Assembly: GCA_949358305.1 (NCBI GenBank)
Contig: OX442314.1
Coordinates: 65,295,369-65,359,368 of the forward strand
Length of the DNA stretch: 64,000 bases
Reading direction: 5' to 3'
Source: Strigamia acuminata
Lineage: Eukaryota > Arthropoda > Chilopoda > Geophilomorpha > Linotaeniidae
Of this stretch, positions 9,937 through 19,514 are shown in pieces. The notes beneath the pieces were generated by a model. It ran no database searches. It was not told the origin of the DNA and saw only the letters and a list, made by a program, of their open reading frames with translations. A program made the translations under genes and the position numbers. Numbering within the stretch: position 1 is the stretch's first letter; the number at the start of each line of letters is the position of its first letter.

Positions 9937-12900
9937 CTAGTCCAGCTCCAAAGCCCTTACGTGTTTGACCGAGCGTCGATATTCCTTTCCATTGGCTGTA
10001 ACCACTCTCACGACGCGCACAAACCCATCTTCGCCTGGTAGGACCTCGATGACCCGTGCCAGCGGCCAGAAGTACGGATTGCAGCCGACCTTTTCCAGCA
10101 ATACTATCTGGTTGACCTCCGGATTCTTGAAACGTGAGTCGCCCTTAACTTCATGAAAATTTCTTAGTTGTTTCAGGTAACTCTCGCGCCAAATCCGCCA
10201 GAACTCCCAAATGAAAAGTCGTCTTTTTCTATCCAATCTCCGTAGGTCTTTCTTCTGTATCGCGTGCAGTGGACGGTTGATAACCCACTTGGGCATTCCT
10301 CCAGTGAGAAAATTCTCAGGGCTGAGAATTCTCCCGCCGTCAACCTCCTCATGTACGTAAGACAGGGGCCTCGAGTTAAGCACGGAGCTTATCTCGACGG
10401 CTAGCGTCTGAAGCGTCTCCAAGTCTACAGTCCTACGCAGCAGCATCTTACGTAGTTTATCTTTCACCGAACGCACAAGTCTCTCCCAGGCTCCTCCAGC
10501 CCAAGGTGACAATGGTGGGATGAACGACCAAACCACTCTCTTCTCCGAAAGGAACGTCCGGATCCCATCCTTGGTCAGCAATTTACCCCACGACTGTATC
10601 TCCTGGCTTCCTCGCTCGAAAGTTTTGGAGTTATCGGAGAACACTTTCGCCGGATACCCAAATCTGGCGCCGAAACGACGGAAGGCCAGAAGAAACTTTT
10701 CCACTGAAAGGTTCTCGGAAACTTCCAAATGTATCGCTCGCGTTACTAGGCAAGTAAATAATAGAATATAGACTTTCCTTCCTTTCTCCTTATGCCTGAC
10801 TGTGAGAGGGCCGAGGTGGTCAATTCCTGTATGCTGGAACGGGGCTGCCGGCGTGACGCGCTCCATAGGAGGGTCACCAGTGGCTGGGTTATTTCGTTCC
10901 AACCGCTCTCGTTTGCAGACCAAGCAACTCCGGATCACAGCCTTGACTGTTCGGCGTCCTCTTACAATCCAATACTTGTCTCTCAACCGGTAAAACGTCT
11001 CACTCAGCTCACCATGCAGGAGCTGTAAGTGGACCTTCTTGATGATTAGTCTTGTTACCCAACTATCCGGGTGTAAAATGATGGGAAATGCCTCGTCGAA
11101 GGGAAGCGCTGACTTCCCTAGACGGCTCCTTAGTCTTAGTAAATCTCTCTCATCCAGAAAAACGTCGAAATTTTTCAGGATAGAGCCCTTTGCCACTTTC
11201 TCTTTCAACATTGCGGCTTGTCTTTCGTCTGGAAAACTCAAGACCTGAGCCAAGCGGATGACTCTTTCCTCGGCAACTTCTATCTCGAGAACCTCGAGGT
11301 CCCTCCCGCGGGCGAAAAAAGGAAGCCAGCGCCGCATGAGCGCGAAAACTCGCACGAGGCGATTAAAACTACTAAATCGCTTGAAAACCTCGCACATATG
11401 CGCTTCTCCATCTGACGCAACCAAAGCTACCTTTTCCTTTTTTGCCTCTTCCATTGGGAGGTCAACGTCCTCAGGTTCGTCCGCGAGGTCTTCCAAATGA
11501 CCGGGCCCGTCCCACCAGAGACGGTTGGCCAAAAGGTTCTTTGCCTCGCATGGGCGTGTCAATACGTCCGCTGGATTTCGGTCCGTCGGGACGTATGCCC
11601 ACTGACTCGGACTTGACTTTTCAAGAACTTCTGCCACTCTGTTGGAGACATATGGCTTCCACCTGTTCTTATCAGACTTCAACCACCCGAGCGCAACCAT
11701 TGAGTCCGAGTAATACCTTATCTTCCCGATTGGATAACCTGGTAGGAAATCCTCTAGGATGTACTCCACCATCCGGACTCCAACAACAGTTGCGGTCAAT
11801 TCTAGGCGTGGCAAAGTCAACTTGGTGGTGGGGGCAATTCTGCTTTTGCTCAAGAGCAGTTGGGTCGCGCCTGACGCAGCTCGAACGTAGATCGCGCACC
11901 CGTACGCTTGTGGACTTGCGTCGCAAAAGACGTCAATGTCCATTTCTTGGCCCGAGTACGTCCCCATCCAACGCTTCACCCGGGCTTCGGTGAGGCGCTG
12001 AAGATCGGCGTACCATTTTGTCACTATCTCTCGGTTCTCTTCGGAGATTATGTCGTCCCATTTGATGTCGCGACCCCACATACTCTGTAAAAGTAGCTTC
12101 ATCCGCAAAATGACTGGAGCTATCAACCCCAAGGGGTCGAAGACTGATGCCAATAATGACAGAATGCCCCTCCTTGACTGGGGAATCTCAACACCGGTCG
12201 GGATCCTGAACATTAGCGTATCATCTTGGACGCTCCAAAGGATGCCCAGCATCTTGACAACTCCTAGATCTTCAAACTTGTCTGCACGCATGTGGAAATC
12301 CTTGTCTTTGAGTGCATCAAAGACTTCTGCCTTTGATGCTGCCCACTTGACGAGAGGCATCTTTCCCTCGTCAAGGATCCTGCGTAGATTGACACAGTGC
12401 CTAACTGTCTCTTGGGTTCCATCGGCCCCGGACGTCAAATCGTCCATGTAGATGCCCTTATCAAGGGCGTCTGCCTCTTTGGGGAAAAGCACCAAATACA
12501 ATCGCCCTTGCGCGCGGATGACAGCGCACAACAAGAATGGCGACGAATTCACCCCGAAAGGGACGACTATCATTCTTAAAACGACCAGGTGATCCCACAA
12601 ATTCTGCCAAGAATATCCTTCTTGGAAATATTCTTCTGAAACCCAAAGGAACCGCAAAAAATCGCAGTGGTCAGGATTAATCAGCACTTGCAGGAAAGCC
12701 TGCTTGATGTCTGCTATCGCCACTACACAAAAAAGGCGGAAACGGATCATAACTGGGACAATATCCGGATTTAAAGAAGGGCCAGGATACAGACAGTCGT
12801 TCAGCGAAGGTAGCCCCTTCCTCGCCGACGACGCGTTGAAAACGACACGGAACTTGGTTGTTTCCCGGTCCTCCTTGATCACTGGATGGTGCGGGATAAC

Positions 12901-15213
12901 ATAAACTCCAGTTTTCTTGTATCTCTCTGCAAGAGGTACTACTTCCGCGTGCTCTTCCTTGACGTAGTCCCACATGGCTTTGTTATAACGTTCCTTGTGG
13001 TCGCGGTTACTATCAATTCGCCTAAGCGTATGTGATAGTTGGTTCAGAGCCAACTCCCAGTTTGATTCCAAAGCCCCGATCTTATCGTTAAAGGGCAAGC
13101 AAACTTGGTAGCGACCATCCTCCATTCGCTTGTGCGACTTCTCAAAGCGATCTCGAACAAAATCTGAATCGCGTTCGCCAGCGGTAATCCCAACAGCCTC
13201 CAAACTCCAAAGCTTTTCCAAATCATGGCCAGTCTTAATTTCACAGGTGTTGCAGCAAGACACGTCACGCGAGCTCTCTGAGAAGACATCTGTCGACCCA
13301 GCGGCTCCGGACAACACCCACCCAAAAATGGTATTGACCAAACCCAAGCGGTTATCCAATCGCTTTCGTCCGTCAAGGCAGATTTCCCACCAAACATCAA
13401 CTCCAAGCAAGATATCAACATTGCCCGCAGTCGAAGGTAAGTCTTCAGCCAATTCGAACCCCAAATCTTTAACCTTCTGAATGGTATCAGGGCTGGCTAT
13501 CCCATACACATGCGGTAGGCTTCTTGCACTTAAAGCCGTCACCTTGAGCTCTCTGGCTCCGTGTCTAGACTGAAGGAGTAGCTTGTAAACGTCGTAAGAC
13601 GTCGATCCAGCATTATCCTCTTCATTGAGGCGTTGGGCTGTGGCTTCGATTGACCCGCAACTCTTCAACCGTATCCGGTCGGCTACACTCTTTAAAATGT
13701 AGGACCGATGGCTGCCCGGATCTAACATGCCACGTATCGTGTGCGAACCTCCAGACTTTGTTTTTAACTCCGCTGTGAATATCATCAACTGAAGTGTTGA
13801 GGAGATCGCCAAGGAAACGTTCGCGCTCACGTCCTTGGGCTTCTCTATCCCACCTCCACTTCCTGTGTTCAATTTCCTGCAGATGGACGAATGATGTCGT
13901 CCGCCGCAAGTCCTGCAGCTGGTTTTAACCTGGCACCGCATTGCCCTGTGTCCCTCTTGCAGGCAATTGAAGCAAAGTCGGTTCTGTTGAATAATCGTGG
14001 TCTTCTCTGCCACGCTCATTTCTTTCCTACAGAAAGTGTTAGCATGACCTTCTTTGCAAAAAATGCAAATTGCGCTTTCCACGGTCAGCTTTGGGCTAAA
14101 AGACTCTTTGGCTTTTTTGGACGTAGCGCAGGTGGACATCGTGCCCTTGCGTTGATCCTTATCCTTGTCGGAACTTCCAAACTTGTCTTTCTTAGTTGCA
14201 AGACCTCCTGCCCCCATGACATCTTCCATCTGCTCCAAGAGCTGAACTTCAGCCGCAAAGAAATTCAAGATTGTCACTAAATTTGAGGTCTTAGCCCCTT
14301 GCTGCTGGTAAAACCTCATCACCATGGCAGGTGGAAATTTCCTCAGCACGTCGGGTGCCAGAAGCAGACCAGCAGTCTGTACTGGAACGCTCAACTGCTC
14401 CAGCAAGCGGATAGCAGTGGACACCTTGGTCAACTGTGTACGGACAGCTTTGACCGGATGCAATTCCGTAACCTGTTTCATATCCCTTATGGACTTGACC
14501 AATGCCACTCTCTGGGCTTCATCGTCCCCGTAGGAACGTTCCAACTCTTCTCTTGCCAAATTGTAATTACCGTCCACTAACGGAAATGCAGAGATCAGCA
14601 TGGCAGCTTCTCCCGTGCACAGCGACTGCAAGTATTGCAACTTCTCAATTTCTGATAAATCAGGGTTGCTGTGAACAGCAGAATCAAAGCTGCTTAGGAA
14701 GGGACGAAATGTCGTCACATCTCCATTGAATTTCCGCATTTCCAACTTAGGAAGCTTTGCATTATTATGCCTTCTTGTCGATTGCGACAAGGTCTGGTTC
14801 AAAATCGAACTCTGAGACGTACTGGTCGTCAACGCTGAAGCATTTGCTGGATTTGCTGACCAATGCGTCACGAACTTCTTGGACATTCGGGTTCTGTGCT
14901 TAAGAACTGAAATCGGTGTCTCTAACTCTTCGATTTCCCTTAGATTTGCCAAGTACTGATCTCTTGTCAGGTTGGGCTGCATCGTGTTCAGGTCGTTTAT
15001 CATTCTCATCATCTGTTCATCTGCAGCCATTTCTACAGCTTCCAGCTCGCCAGTATCTTTTAGTGTCAAGGACCTTCTCAAAAGCGCGTCCAAAGAGATC
15101 CCCAAAGTCGTGAACCTCCCAGACAACACGTCCATTTCTTCCGGCGGTTGTTGCTCAACCGTTGTTGGCGTTGTTCTCCCTGAACCTGACCTTGATCCAC
15201 CTCCTGTAGCCAT
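9937..15213 (-). CDS. gag-pol: BEL/Pao Gag-Pol polyprotein of element D, full length
   Basis: 1758 residues, one frame from ATG at 15213 to TAG at 9937-9939. Order: Gag with an acidic N-terminus after a Gly/Ser/Thr-rich start; three zinc knuckles starting CIFC, CFNC and CRTC (about residues 385-440); protease with LDPGS; reverse transcriptase with VVFNASS, IADIKQAFLQ and catalytic YMDD (about 12438-12452); RNase H with VFCDAS, LPRLELTA and YYSDS; integrase with an HHCC finger, then D in GIDHLGP, D in FSDNS and E in GGAWERL; C-terminal domain ending VRALELD. All catalytic residues I can check are present. The start is chosen because the leader upstream is in other frames and the N-terminus is alike in position to B and C. 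Many plus-strand frames over this region are shadows. Confidence 0.97.
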   Translation of the reverse strand: MATGGGSRSGSGRTTPTTVEQQPPEEMDVLSGRFTTLGISLDALLRRSLTLKDTGELEAVEMAADEQMMRMINDLNTMQPNLTRDQYLANLREIEELETPISVLKHRTRMSKKFVTHWSANPANASALTTSTSQSSILNQTLSQSTRRHNNAKLPKLEMRKFNGDVTTFRPFLSSFDSAVHSNPDLSEIEKLQYLQSLCTGEAAMLISAFPLVDGNYNLAREELERSYGDDEAQRVALVKSIRDMKQVTELHPVKAVRTQLTKVSTAIRLLEQLSVPVQTAGLLLAPDVLRKFPPAMVMRFYQQQGAKTSNLVTILNFFAAEVQLLEQMEDVMGAGGLATKKDKFGSSDKDKDQRKGTMSTCATSKKAKESFSPKLTVESAICIFCKEGHANTFCRKEMSVAEKTTIIQQNRLCFNCLQEGHRAMRCQVKTSCRTCGGRHHSSICRKLNTGSGGGIEKPKDVSANVSLAISSTLQLMIFTAELKTKSGGSHTIRGMLDPGSHRSYILKSVADRIRLKSCGSIEATAQRLNEEDNAGSTSYDVYKLLLQSRHGARELKVTALSARSLPHVYGIASPDTIQKVKDLGFELAEDLPSTAGNVDILLGVDVWWEICLDGRKRLDNRLGLVNTIFGWVLSGAAGSTDVFSESSRDVSCCNTCEIKTGHDLEKLWSLEAVGITAGERDSDFVRDRFEKSHKRMEDGRYQVCLPFNDKIGALESNWELALNQLSHTLRRIDSNRDHKERYNKAMWDYVKEEHAEVVPLAERYKKTGVYVIPHHPVIKEDRETTKFRVVFNASSARKGLPSLNDCLYPGPSLNPDIVPVMIRFRLFCVVAIADIKQAFLQVLINPDHCDFLRFLWVSEEYFQEGYSWQNLWDHLVVLRMIVVPFGVNSSPFLLCAVIRAQGRLYLVLFPKEADALDKGIYMDDLTSGADGTQETVRHCVNLRRILDEGKMPLVKWAASKAEVFDALKDKDFHMRADKFEDLGVVKMLGILWSVQDDTLMFRIPTGVEIPQSRRGILSLLASVFDPLGLIAPVILRMKLLLQSMWGRDIKWDDIISEENREIVTKWYADLQRLTEARVKRWMGTYSGQEMDIDVFCDASPQAYGCAIYVRAASGATQLLLSKSRIAPTTKLTLPRLELTATVVGVRMVEYILEDFLPGYPIGKIRYYSDSMVALGWLKSDKNRWKPYVSNRVAEVLEKSSPSQWAYVPTDRNPADVLTRPCEAKNLLANRLWWDGPGHLEDLADEPEDVDLPMEEAKKEKVALVASDGEAHMCEVFKRFSSFNRLVRVFALMRRWLPFFARGRDLEVLEIEVAEERVIRLAQVLSFPDERQAAMLKEKVAKGSILKNFDVFLDERDLLRLRSRLGKSALPFDEAFPIILHPDSWVTRLIIKKVHLQLLHGELSETFYRLRDKYWIVRGRRTVKAVIRSCLVCKRERLERNNPATGDPPMERVTPAAPFQHTGIDHLGPLTVRHKEKGRKVYILLFTCLVTRAIHLEVSENLSVEKFLLAFRRFGARFGYPAKVFSDNSKTFERGSQEIQSWGKLLTKDGIRTFLSEKRVVWSFIPPLSPWAGGAWERLVRSVKDKLRKMLLRRTVDLETLQTLAVEISSVLNSRPLSYVHEEVDGGRILSPENFLTGGMPKWVINRPLHAIQKKDLRRLDRKRRLFIWEFWRIWRESYLKQLRNFHEVKGDSRFKNPEVNQIVLLEKVGCNPYFWPLARVIEVLPGEDGFVRVVRVVTANGKEYRRSVKHVRALELD

Positions 15214-15956
15214 GTCAAACCTGGAATGGCAGAAAGTGAAGACAATCAGTCAGTCAAAAACCAAAGACACACAACTCTAAACACAGGTGATATTTGGACA
15301 AACAATGACCAAATACACTAACTGCTCAACTAAACCGCTAGTGATCTGAATGATATACAGACAGACTCACTGTAAACTCTATGCTACTAAAGATCTGAGT
15401 GGCGCAACACCCAGTCTCTAATTCCTATAGTAGACTAATTCCTGTTAACTGCTAAACTCTCTAAACTCCTAAGGATTTGAGTGATGCAACACCCAAAAAC
15501 TCTAAGCTGTCAAGCAGACCCTTTTAACTACTAGGCTATCTAATTCTCCCCTGCCTAAGCAGTTATAGTGGAGAAAAACTTAAACTTTAACTTAAACACG
15601 AAAATGCACACTTCCCCTCCCCCCAGAAGGGACACACCAAAAAACCCAAAAAACGGCCCACCAAAAAACACTTTAAAAACTAAAACTGTTCTTCTTCTTT
15701 CAGGCTGTAGCTGTTCAACTTGCACATTGCGTTGTGTTTGACTTGGCAGACTCAGGACGTCAATGGCCGCTCTCACGTGACTCTCTGGCGTGCGCACTTG
15801 ATGCCGGTCGCTCACGGAACCAGCCGTACAAACAAACCAACTGGCACGCACCAAACCACTTGAATCACTTGCTGAACGTCCGAATGACCTCTTTTTCATG
15901 CGCGCTGTACACACGCGCATGAAATCCTGGTATCACGGTACCAAAAAACAGCTCCC
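15214..15956 (-). other. 5' leader of BEL element D
   Basis: 743 bp between the 5' LTR and gag. A primer-binding-site-like motif reading TGGTACCGTGATACC on the minus strand lies at 15929-15943, 13 bp inside the LTR edge; B and C have similar motifs at similar distances. I cannot name the tRNA. A minus-strand frame of 121 codons at 15555-15920 occupies the same place as leader frames in B and C. Confidence 0.6.
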
Positions 15957-17529
15957 TGTAGCAAACAACCTTGGATCTCACAGGAAAAAACTGGCGAATT
16001 GGTCACCAAACTCTGGAAACCGCCCGAGACTGTATAGTGGTTGAAGAGACAAGTTGAAATCCTCTCTCTGAGCATAAGCCTAACTTGAAGAAGGGTTAGG
16101 CCTGACTGCATGAAACTAGGCCTGACTGCATTTAGATGAAGTGATTGGCAAAACCTCTTTAGCTGCTGGGTAGAAATTCCGTGCTCCCAGGGAGGAGGAG
16201 AGCAGGCAAAGCTCTCTACTCACAAGTCATCATGTTTATTGAAGTAAAAGAAACCCAGGAATAAATTATCCAAAGAAGGAGGAAAAACATCAACTGGATT
16301 TAATACTTAACAACTGATAACAACTGTTGCTTCTTTAGCAACCTACTCTTAACAACTGGTCACCTGATTACAATAAATGTCAGTGACCAAACAATACAGA
16401 TTTGAATAATAACAATAGTGCCAACAAGGTTTCCGTATTTCTACAACAGATGTCAAACTTAACATAAGTAAAGGCAAAACTTAACCTAACACCTTGATAA
16501 CATTATGACCTGTGCAAACAGCACTTCACTTAAACTTAACAGATAATTCAAAGGCTAAAACTAACATTAGTTACACTCAAAACACAATGCTTAGCCCAAA
16601 CCCAATCACCACCAACAGAGGGCGCAACGTGTCACAGTTTTAACCCCTTAACAACCATGCAATAACAAAGGTAAAAGCTTAGATTAATAACAACTAATAT
16701 TGGTAAATATACAAACAATAACTAGTATATATTCCCTACGTCCAGGTTCCAATAAAACCCCAAAAGAAACAATAACAGGGCACCAGTGCAGCACCAAATC
16801 TAAGATGGCGACCATGCAACTGCCAAAATGACGTGAATGGAGCCAGACAAGGTCGCGAGCGACTCACAGGCCTTCTCAACGATGGATCTGCGTCCTAGAA
16901 CGGTTAGTACAGCTTTCCCAGTGCTTGGACATTGAAACCCGACCGATTCAACTCATTTGCAGGACCCATACGACCACGAGAGGCGTCGCAAGGCGTGCGC
17001 TCACGCCCGACGCTCGCAAACGCTCACAAACGATGTCCAACGTCCATCCAGCGACCCAAGACACCTGTGGACTACCTTAAACACCAATACAAGTTAGTAT
17101 AAATTAAATTACAAGTAAAACAAGCACTAAAACTGCAATTGTGCTTATTTCAGGTTCTTCCCGTCTCCCAGTTCACTTGCGCTATGGCGACCATCTTGCC
17201 GATGCACGCCTATCTCCTTCGCAAGTGAACTGGAAACAGGAGAGAACTTACAAATCCTATAAATAACACATAAAAGTGAAAAAGACACATAAGACAATTA
17301 CAAAAGACTAAAAACACAACTTTCAAACATTCCAGGTGTGGCAAGCGAAGTGACCACCCCCTTGAACTTCCAGGATCGTGACAACAAGGCAGCAAACCAA
17401 CTGGACATGTCAGATAAGAGTTGCAAATCTATTCAAACTTGACAACAAAATTAAAAAGCCTTTTCTCTCTTTCAGAAAATAAACAACGTGAAATCTCCAG
17501 ATCTTTTTGTTGCGTTCTTGCTCGCAACA
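15957..17529 (-). repeat. 5' LTR of BEL element D
   Basis: 1573 bp, the right-hand copy, 5' for a minus-strand element. Its end GCAACA at 17529 is followed by the TCAG duplication. It should carry the promoter of element D. No TGACGTCA was seen in it, unlike the other BEL LTRs here; a near match AATGACGTGAA occurs instead. Confidence 0.95.
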
Positions 17530-17533
17530 TCAG

Positions 17534-17619
17534 CGTCCATCACCCGAACCAAGCCGTACGATTTCCGCCTCCCCGACTTTGCAACCTCGTGAGATGTTCT
17601 TCACCGATATAACTATAAG
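17534..17619 (+). other. Predicted exon 2 of the post-pol exon chain
   Basis: 86 bp from the rebuilt acceptor TCAG (17530-17533) to donor AAG|GTACAT. In the frame joined to exon 1 it is open throughout and rich in Pro, Ser and Thr. The end of its frame (EMFFT) faintly resembles the end of exon 5 (EFFTF), which might mean an old exon duplication. Confidence 0.4.
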
Positions 17620-17676
17620 GTACATAAATATTTGAATGAATAACAAGTGTAAATAAAACTTAATATCTATTTACAG

Positions 17677-17725
17677 CCTCATGCAACTCCCGAATTGATT
17701 TGCATCCGGATTTCGTAAACTTAAG
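17677..17725 (+). other. Predicted exon 3 of the post-pol exon chain
   Basis: 49 bp between acceptor TATTTACAG and donor AAG|GTAAGC. Joined in the same frame it has one TGA (17696-17698) and then continues open into exons 4 and 5. The preceding intron is only 57 bp. Confidence 0.4.
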
Positions 17726-17832
17726 GTAAGCAATTGAGCGGTTATAAATTAAAACATAACTTAACATTTCGTGTGAACATATTTAAACCAAACCAAACAT
17801 CCGCTTTAATTTAAACCTTCCTTTATTTACAG

Positions 17833-17898
17833 TTATTCCCACATCTGAGGCAGATTCGTGACTTCTACCCCAATCCAGCGAACCGTCTTTATTTATCC
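17833..17898 (+). other. Predicted exon 4 of the post-pol exon chain
   Basis: 66 bp (22 codons, phase 0 on both sides) between acceptor TTATTTACAG and donor TCC|GTAAGT. Open in the shared frame; the other frames carry a stop. The preceding intron is 107 bp. Confidence 0.4.
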
Positions 17899-17968
17899 GT
17901 AAGTGATAAAACAACGCGAATGAAAAACTGTAAACCTCGATTATAATTAACCCGTATTTTCCTTTCAG

Positions 17969-18021
17969 ACATACTCGACTCCAGAGATTGTATCACGACC
18001 CGGGGAGTTCTTCACATTCAG
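17969..18021 (+). other. Predicted exon 5, with a probably mutated donor
   Basis: 53 bp after acceptor CCTTTCAG. It is open in the shared frame. It ends CAG|ATAAGT at 18021/18022, which is the donor consensus with its first G changed to A. This suggests that the donor has been lost here, or that the real boundary is elsewhere. Confidence 0.35.
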
Positions 18022-18083
18022 ATAAGTTGTAGCAATTAATTCCCGATCTGAACAATTATTTAAAAGCTCGAACTCCTTTTCAG

Positions 18084-18169
18084 AACCTCCTAGAACTTCA
18101 ACGTGAGTGACAACCCGAGATTATGCCTATTCGACTTCAACAAAGTGACAACTGATTGTCTTCTGACAG
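18084..18169 (+). other. Predicted exon 6, with two alternative donors
   Basis: It starts after acceptor CCTTTTCAG. It could end at 18102 (AAC|GTGAGT, a 19-bp microexon) or at 18169 (CAG|GTAAAT). The shared frame from exons 1-5 reaches TAG a few bases into it. A further acceptor CTTTAG at 18216 leads into the stretch before the ATG at 18455. I see no other feature between 18217 and 18454. Confidence 0.3.
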
Positions 18170-18454
18170 GTAAATAAACTTAGCTAATTTATTTCTTCCT
18201 TTCGTTCTTTCTTTAGTGAAAAGTTCGGACTTATTTCAACTTTCACCATCTTTTCTTTCCTTTATATTTTGAGAAGCATTTCCTGTTTCGAACTGATTCG
18301 CAACAATGCGTCTTAATTGGCCAAACCAATCAAAGACGACATGAGACTAATAGTTAACCTCTAACCCGACCCACACTTATCACTGTCATCTCCGACTAAG
18401 CGACGATCACCTCGAGGCAGCCGTAAATCAAAGTATCAAATTAATTTCCGAAAA

Positions 18455-18604
18455 ATGAGAAATGATTGGAAGAAAGAAATTGAACGGGCCGTAAACAACG
18501 CTTCCGAGGATGACGATGAAGATCAAGTGGATTTGTTACAAATAGTCGTAAACAACGAAGAGGGAAATTGGGACGAACCCAATGAACCCAATGTCCAACC
18601 CGAC
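18455..18604 (+). CDS. Gypsy F accessory gene, first coding exon
   Basis: 50 codons starting at ATG 18455 in AAAAATG context and ending in a codon-perfect donor GAC|GTAAGT (18604/18605). Without splicing the frame would stop at TAG within five codons of the donor. The encoded stretch is strongly acidic (a run of Asp/Glu, then Glu-Pro-Asn repeats). It joins in phase 0 to 18876. The product is not recognised. It is downstream of pol and upstream of the 3' LTR, where some Gypsy elements carry a spliced env; it does not look like env, as no signal peptide or membrane anchor is visible. Confidence 0.55.
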
Positions 18605-18875
18605 GTAAGTAAAAAATAGAAAAAATTCAATTATCGATAATCAAAAATACGAAATAAGTTCGTGGACTGACCACGAACGAAGAAATAATTTAACTTTAAG
18701 TGACAAATTGTCAAAATTAATCAAATACCGAAAGAAAAAGTAACTTCAAGACACGTGGTCGAAAAGCACATGGCCGACCATGACGCCATCTTGTGTTAGA
18801 CGAAAGAATCTCTAAAGAAAAATATGACAAATTAATCAACGATCCTAATATATTCATTAATATTCTAATATTTAG
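18605..18875 (+). other. Phase-0 intron of the Gypsy F accessory gene
   Basis: 271 bp, GTAAGT at its start and TATTTAG at its end, AT-rich. The reading frames on both sides agree across it and long open frame continues after it. This is prediction from consensus sites, not transcript evidence. Confidence 0.5.
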
Positions 18876-19437
18876 GACGGATATCGCACTACGTGGGGAC
18901 AAATCGACCCGAAAAGAGTTTCCGCAGGCAGCTTATGGCGAGAAGTCATCCCCATACTGTTCCGACAAGCGCTCGAAGAATCGGTCAACTTTGAACCATG
19001 GAAAATTCGCCTTTTATTATCTCGTGCAATCAGCCGCTACTGGTCCAGCCAGCAAACGTTGATCCACTACATGCCGCGCCAATACCAAGCAGCTTTGCGG
19101 GCGGTAATTTCAAGAAATATGGATCCGCCGGCGCCAATCCCGAATCCACTAATACGAGCCGCCTTTCCAGACGACCAACGGGGATGGGAAGTGTACGAAC
19201 AATGGCGCGACGCCGAAACGGAGGAAGAAAAATACGAAATCCATATGGCGTATTACGAGGAGGTGAGGCGGACCGCTCATGACGAAGTTTTCGATTATTT
19301 GCAGCCGGACGGTTACTCGACCGAGGAAATTAAGACTTGGCTCCAACAGATCCGCGAAGACCGGCCCGACCGCCCAGATTGGAGACCGAGGCACGGATTT
19401 ATCACCTCGCAGCGAGCAATGCACCAATTGCATTTTT
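18876..19437 (+). CDS. Gypsy F accessory gene, second coding exon, left part cut by Copia-type element E
   Basis: Open from the acceptor at 18875 through to the insertion of element E. It encodes a Trp- and Arg-rich basic-to-mixed region (for example SLWREVIPILFRQ, then WSSQQTLIHYMP) followed by a Glu/Tyr-rich helical region with many charged residues. No family is recognised. After the TTTTT target duplication at 19433-19437 the same codon phase resumes at 34861, so the insertion is the only thing that breaks it here. TTG at 19059 and ATG at 18793 that open frames in this region are not credible starts: the first is internal and the second is in another frame lying partly in the intron. Confidence 0.55.
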
Positions 19438-19514
19438 TGTTGGTATTTGGAGCAGGCATATGGTGTCAGTCAGCTAAAGTCGCGTGTTTCCGGTTAAATG
19501 CGACTGCGACACAT
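19438..19514 (+). repeat. 5' LTR of element E, left piece
   Basis: The first 77 bp of the E LTR, the same as the start of the copy at 34383. It ends in ACAT, the target site of BEL B. Confidence 0.92.

Larger units (their letters stand above)
8312..17529 (-). mobile_element. BEL/Pao LTR retrotransposon D, complete and apparently intact
   Basis: 9218 bp on the minus strand: two LTRs of exactly 1573 bp, a leader with a primer-site-like motif, one uninterrupted 1758-codon gag-pol, and a 4-bp duplication TCAG (8308-8311 and 17530-17533). The LTRs look identical by eye, so the insertion is recent. It is a different family from A/B and C: the protein is alignable along its whole length but clearly diverged, and the LTR shares only the terminal TGTTGC and GC-ACA ends. 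It is the copy in this window most likely to be able to move on its own. Confidence 0.96.

Noticed and set aside
11442-11993. 183-codon plus-strand frame opposite BEL D pol, and similar frames at 12050-12451 and 13891-14280
   Set aside because: Antisense shadows of a strongly conserved pol gene; no independent support.
18793-19062. 89-codon frame with ATG in the predicted intron
   Set aside because: It is out of phase with the long frame that continues for hundreds of codons and starts within AT-rich intron sequence.
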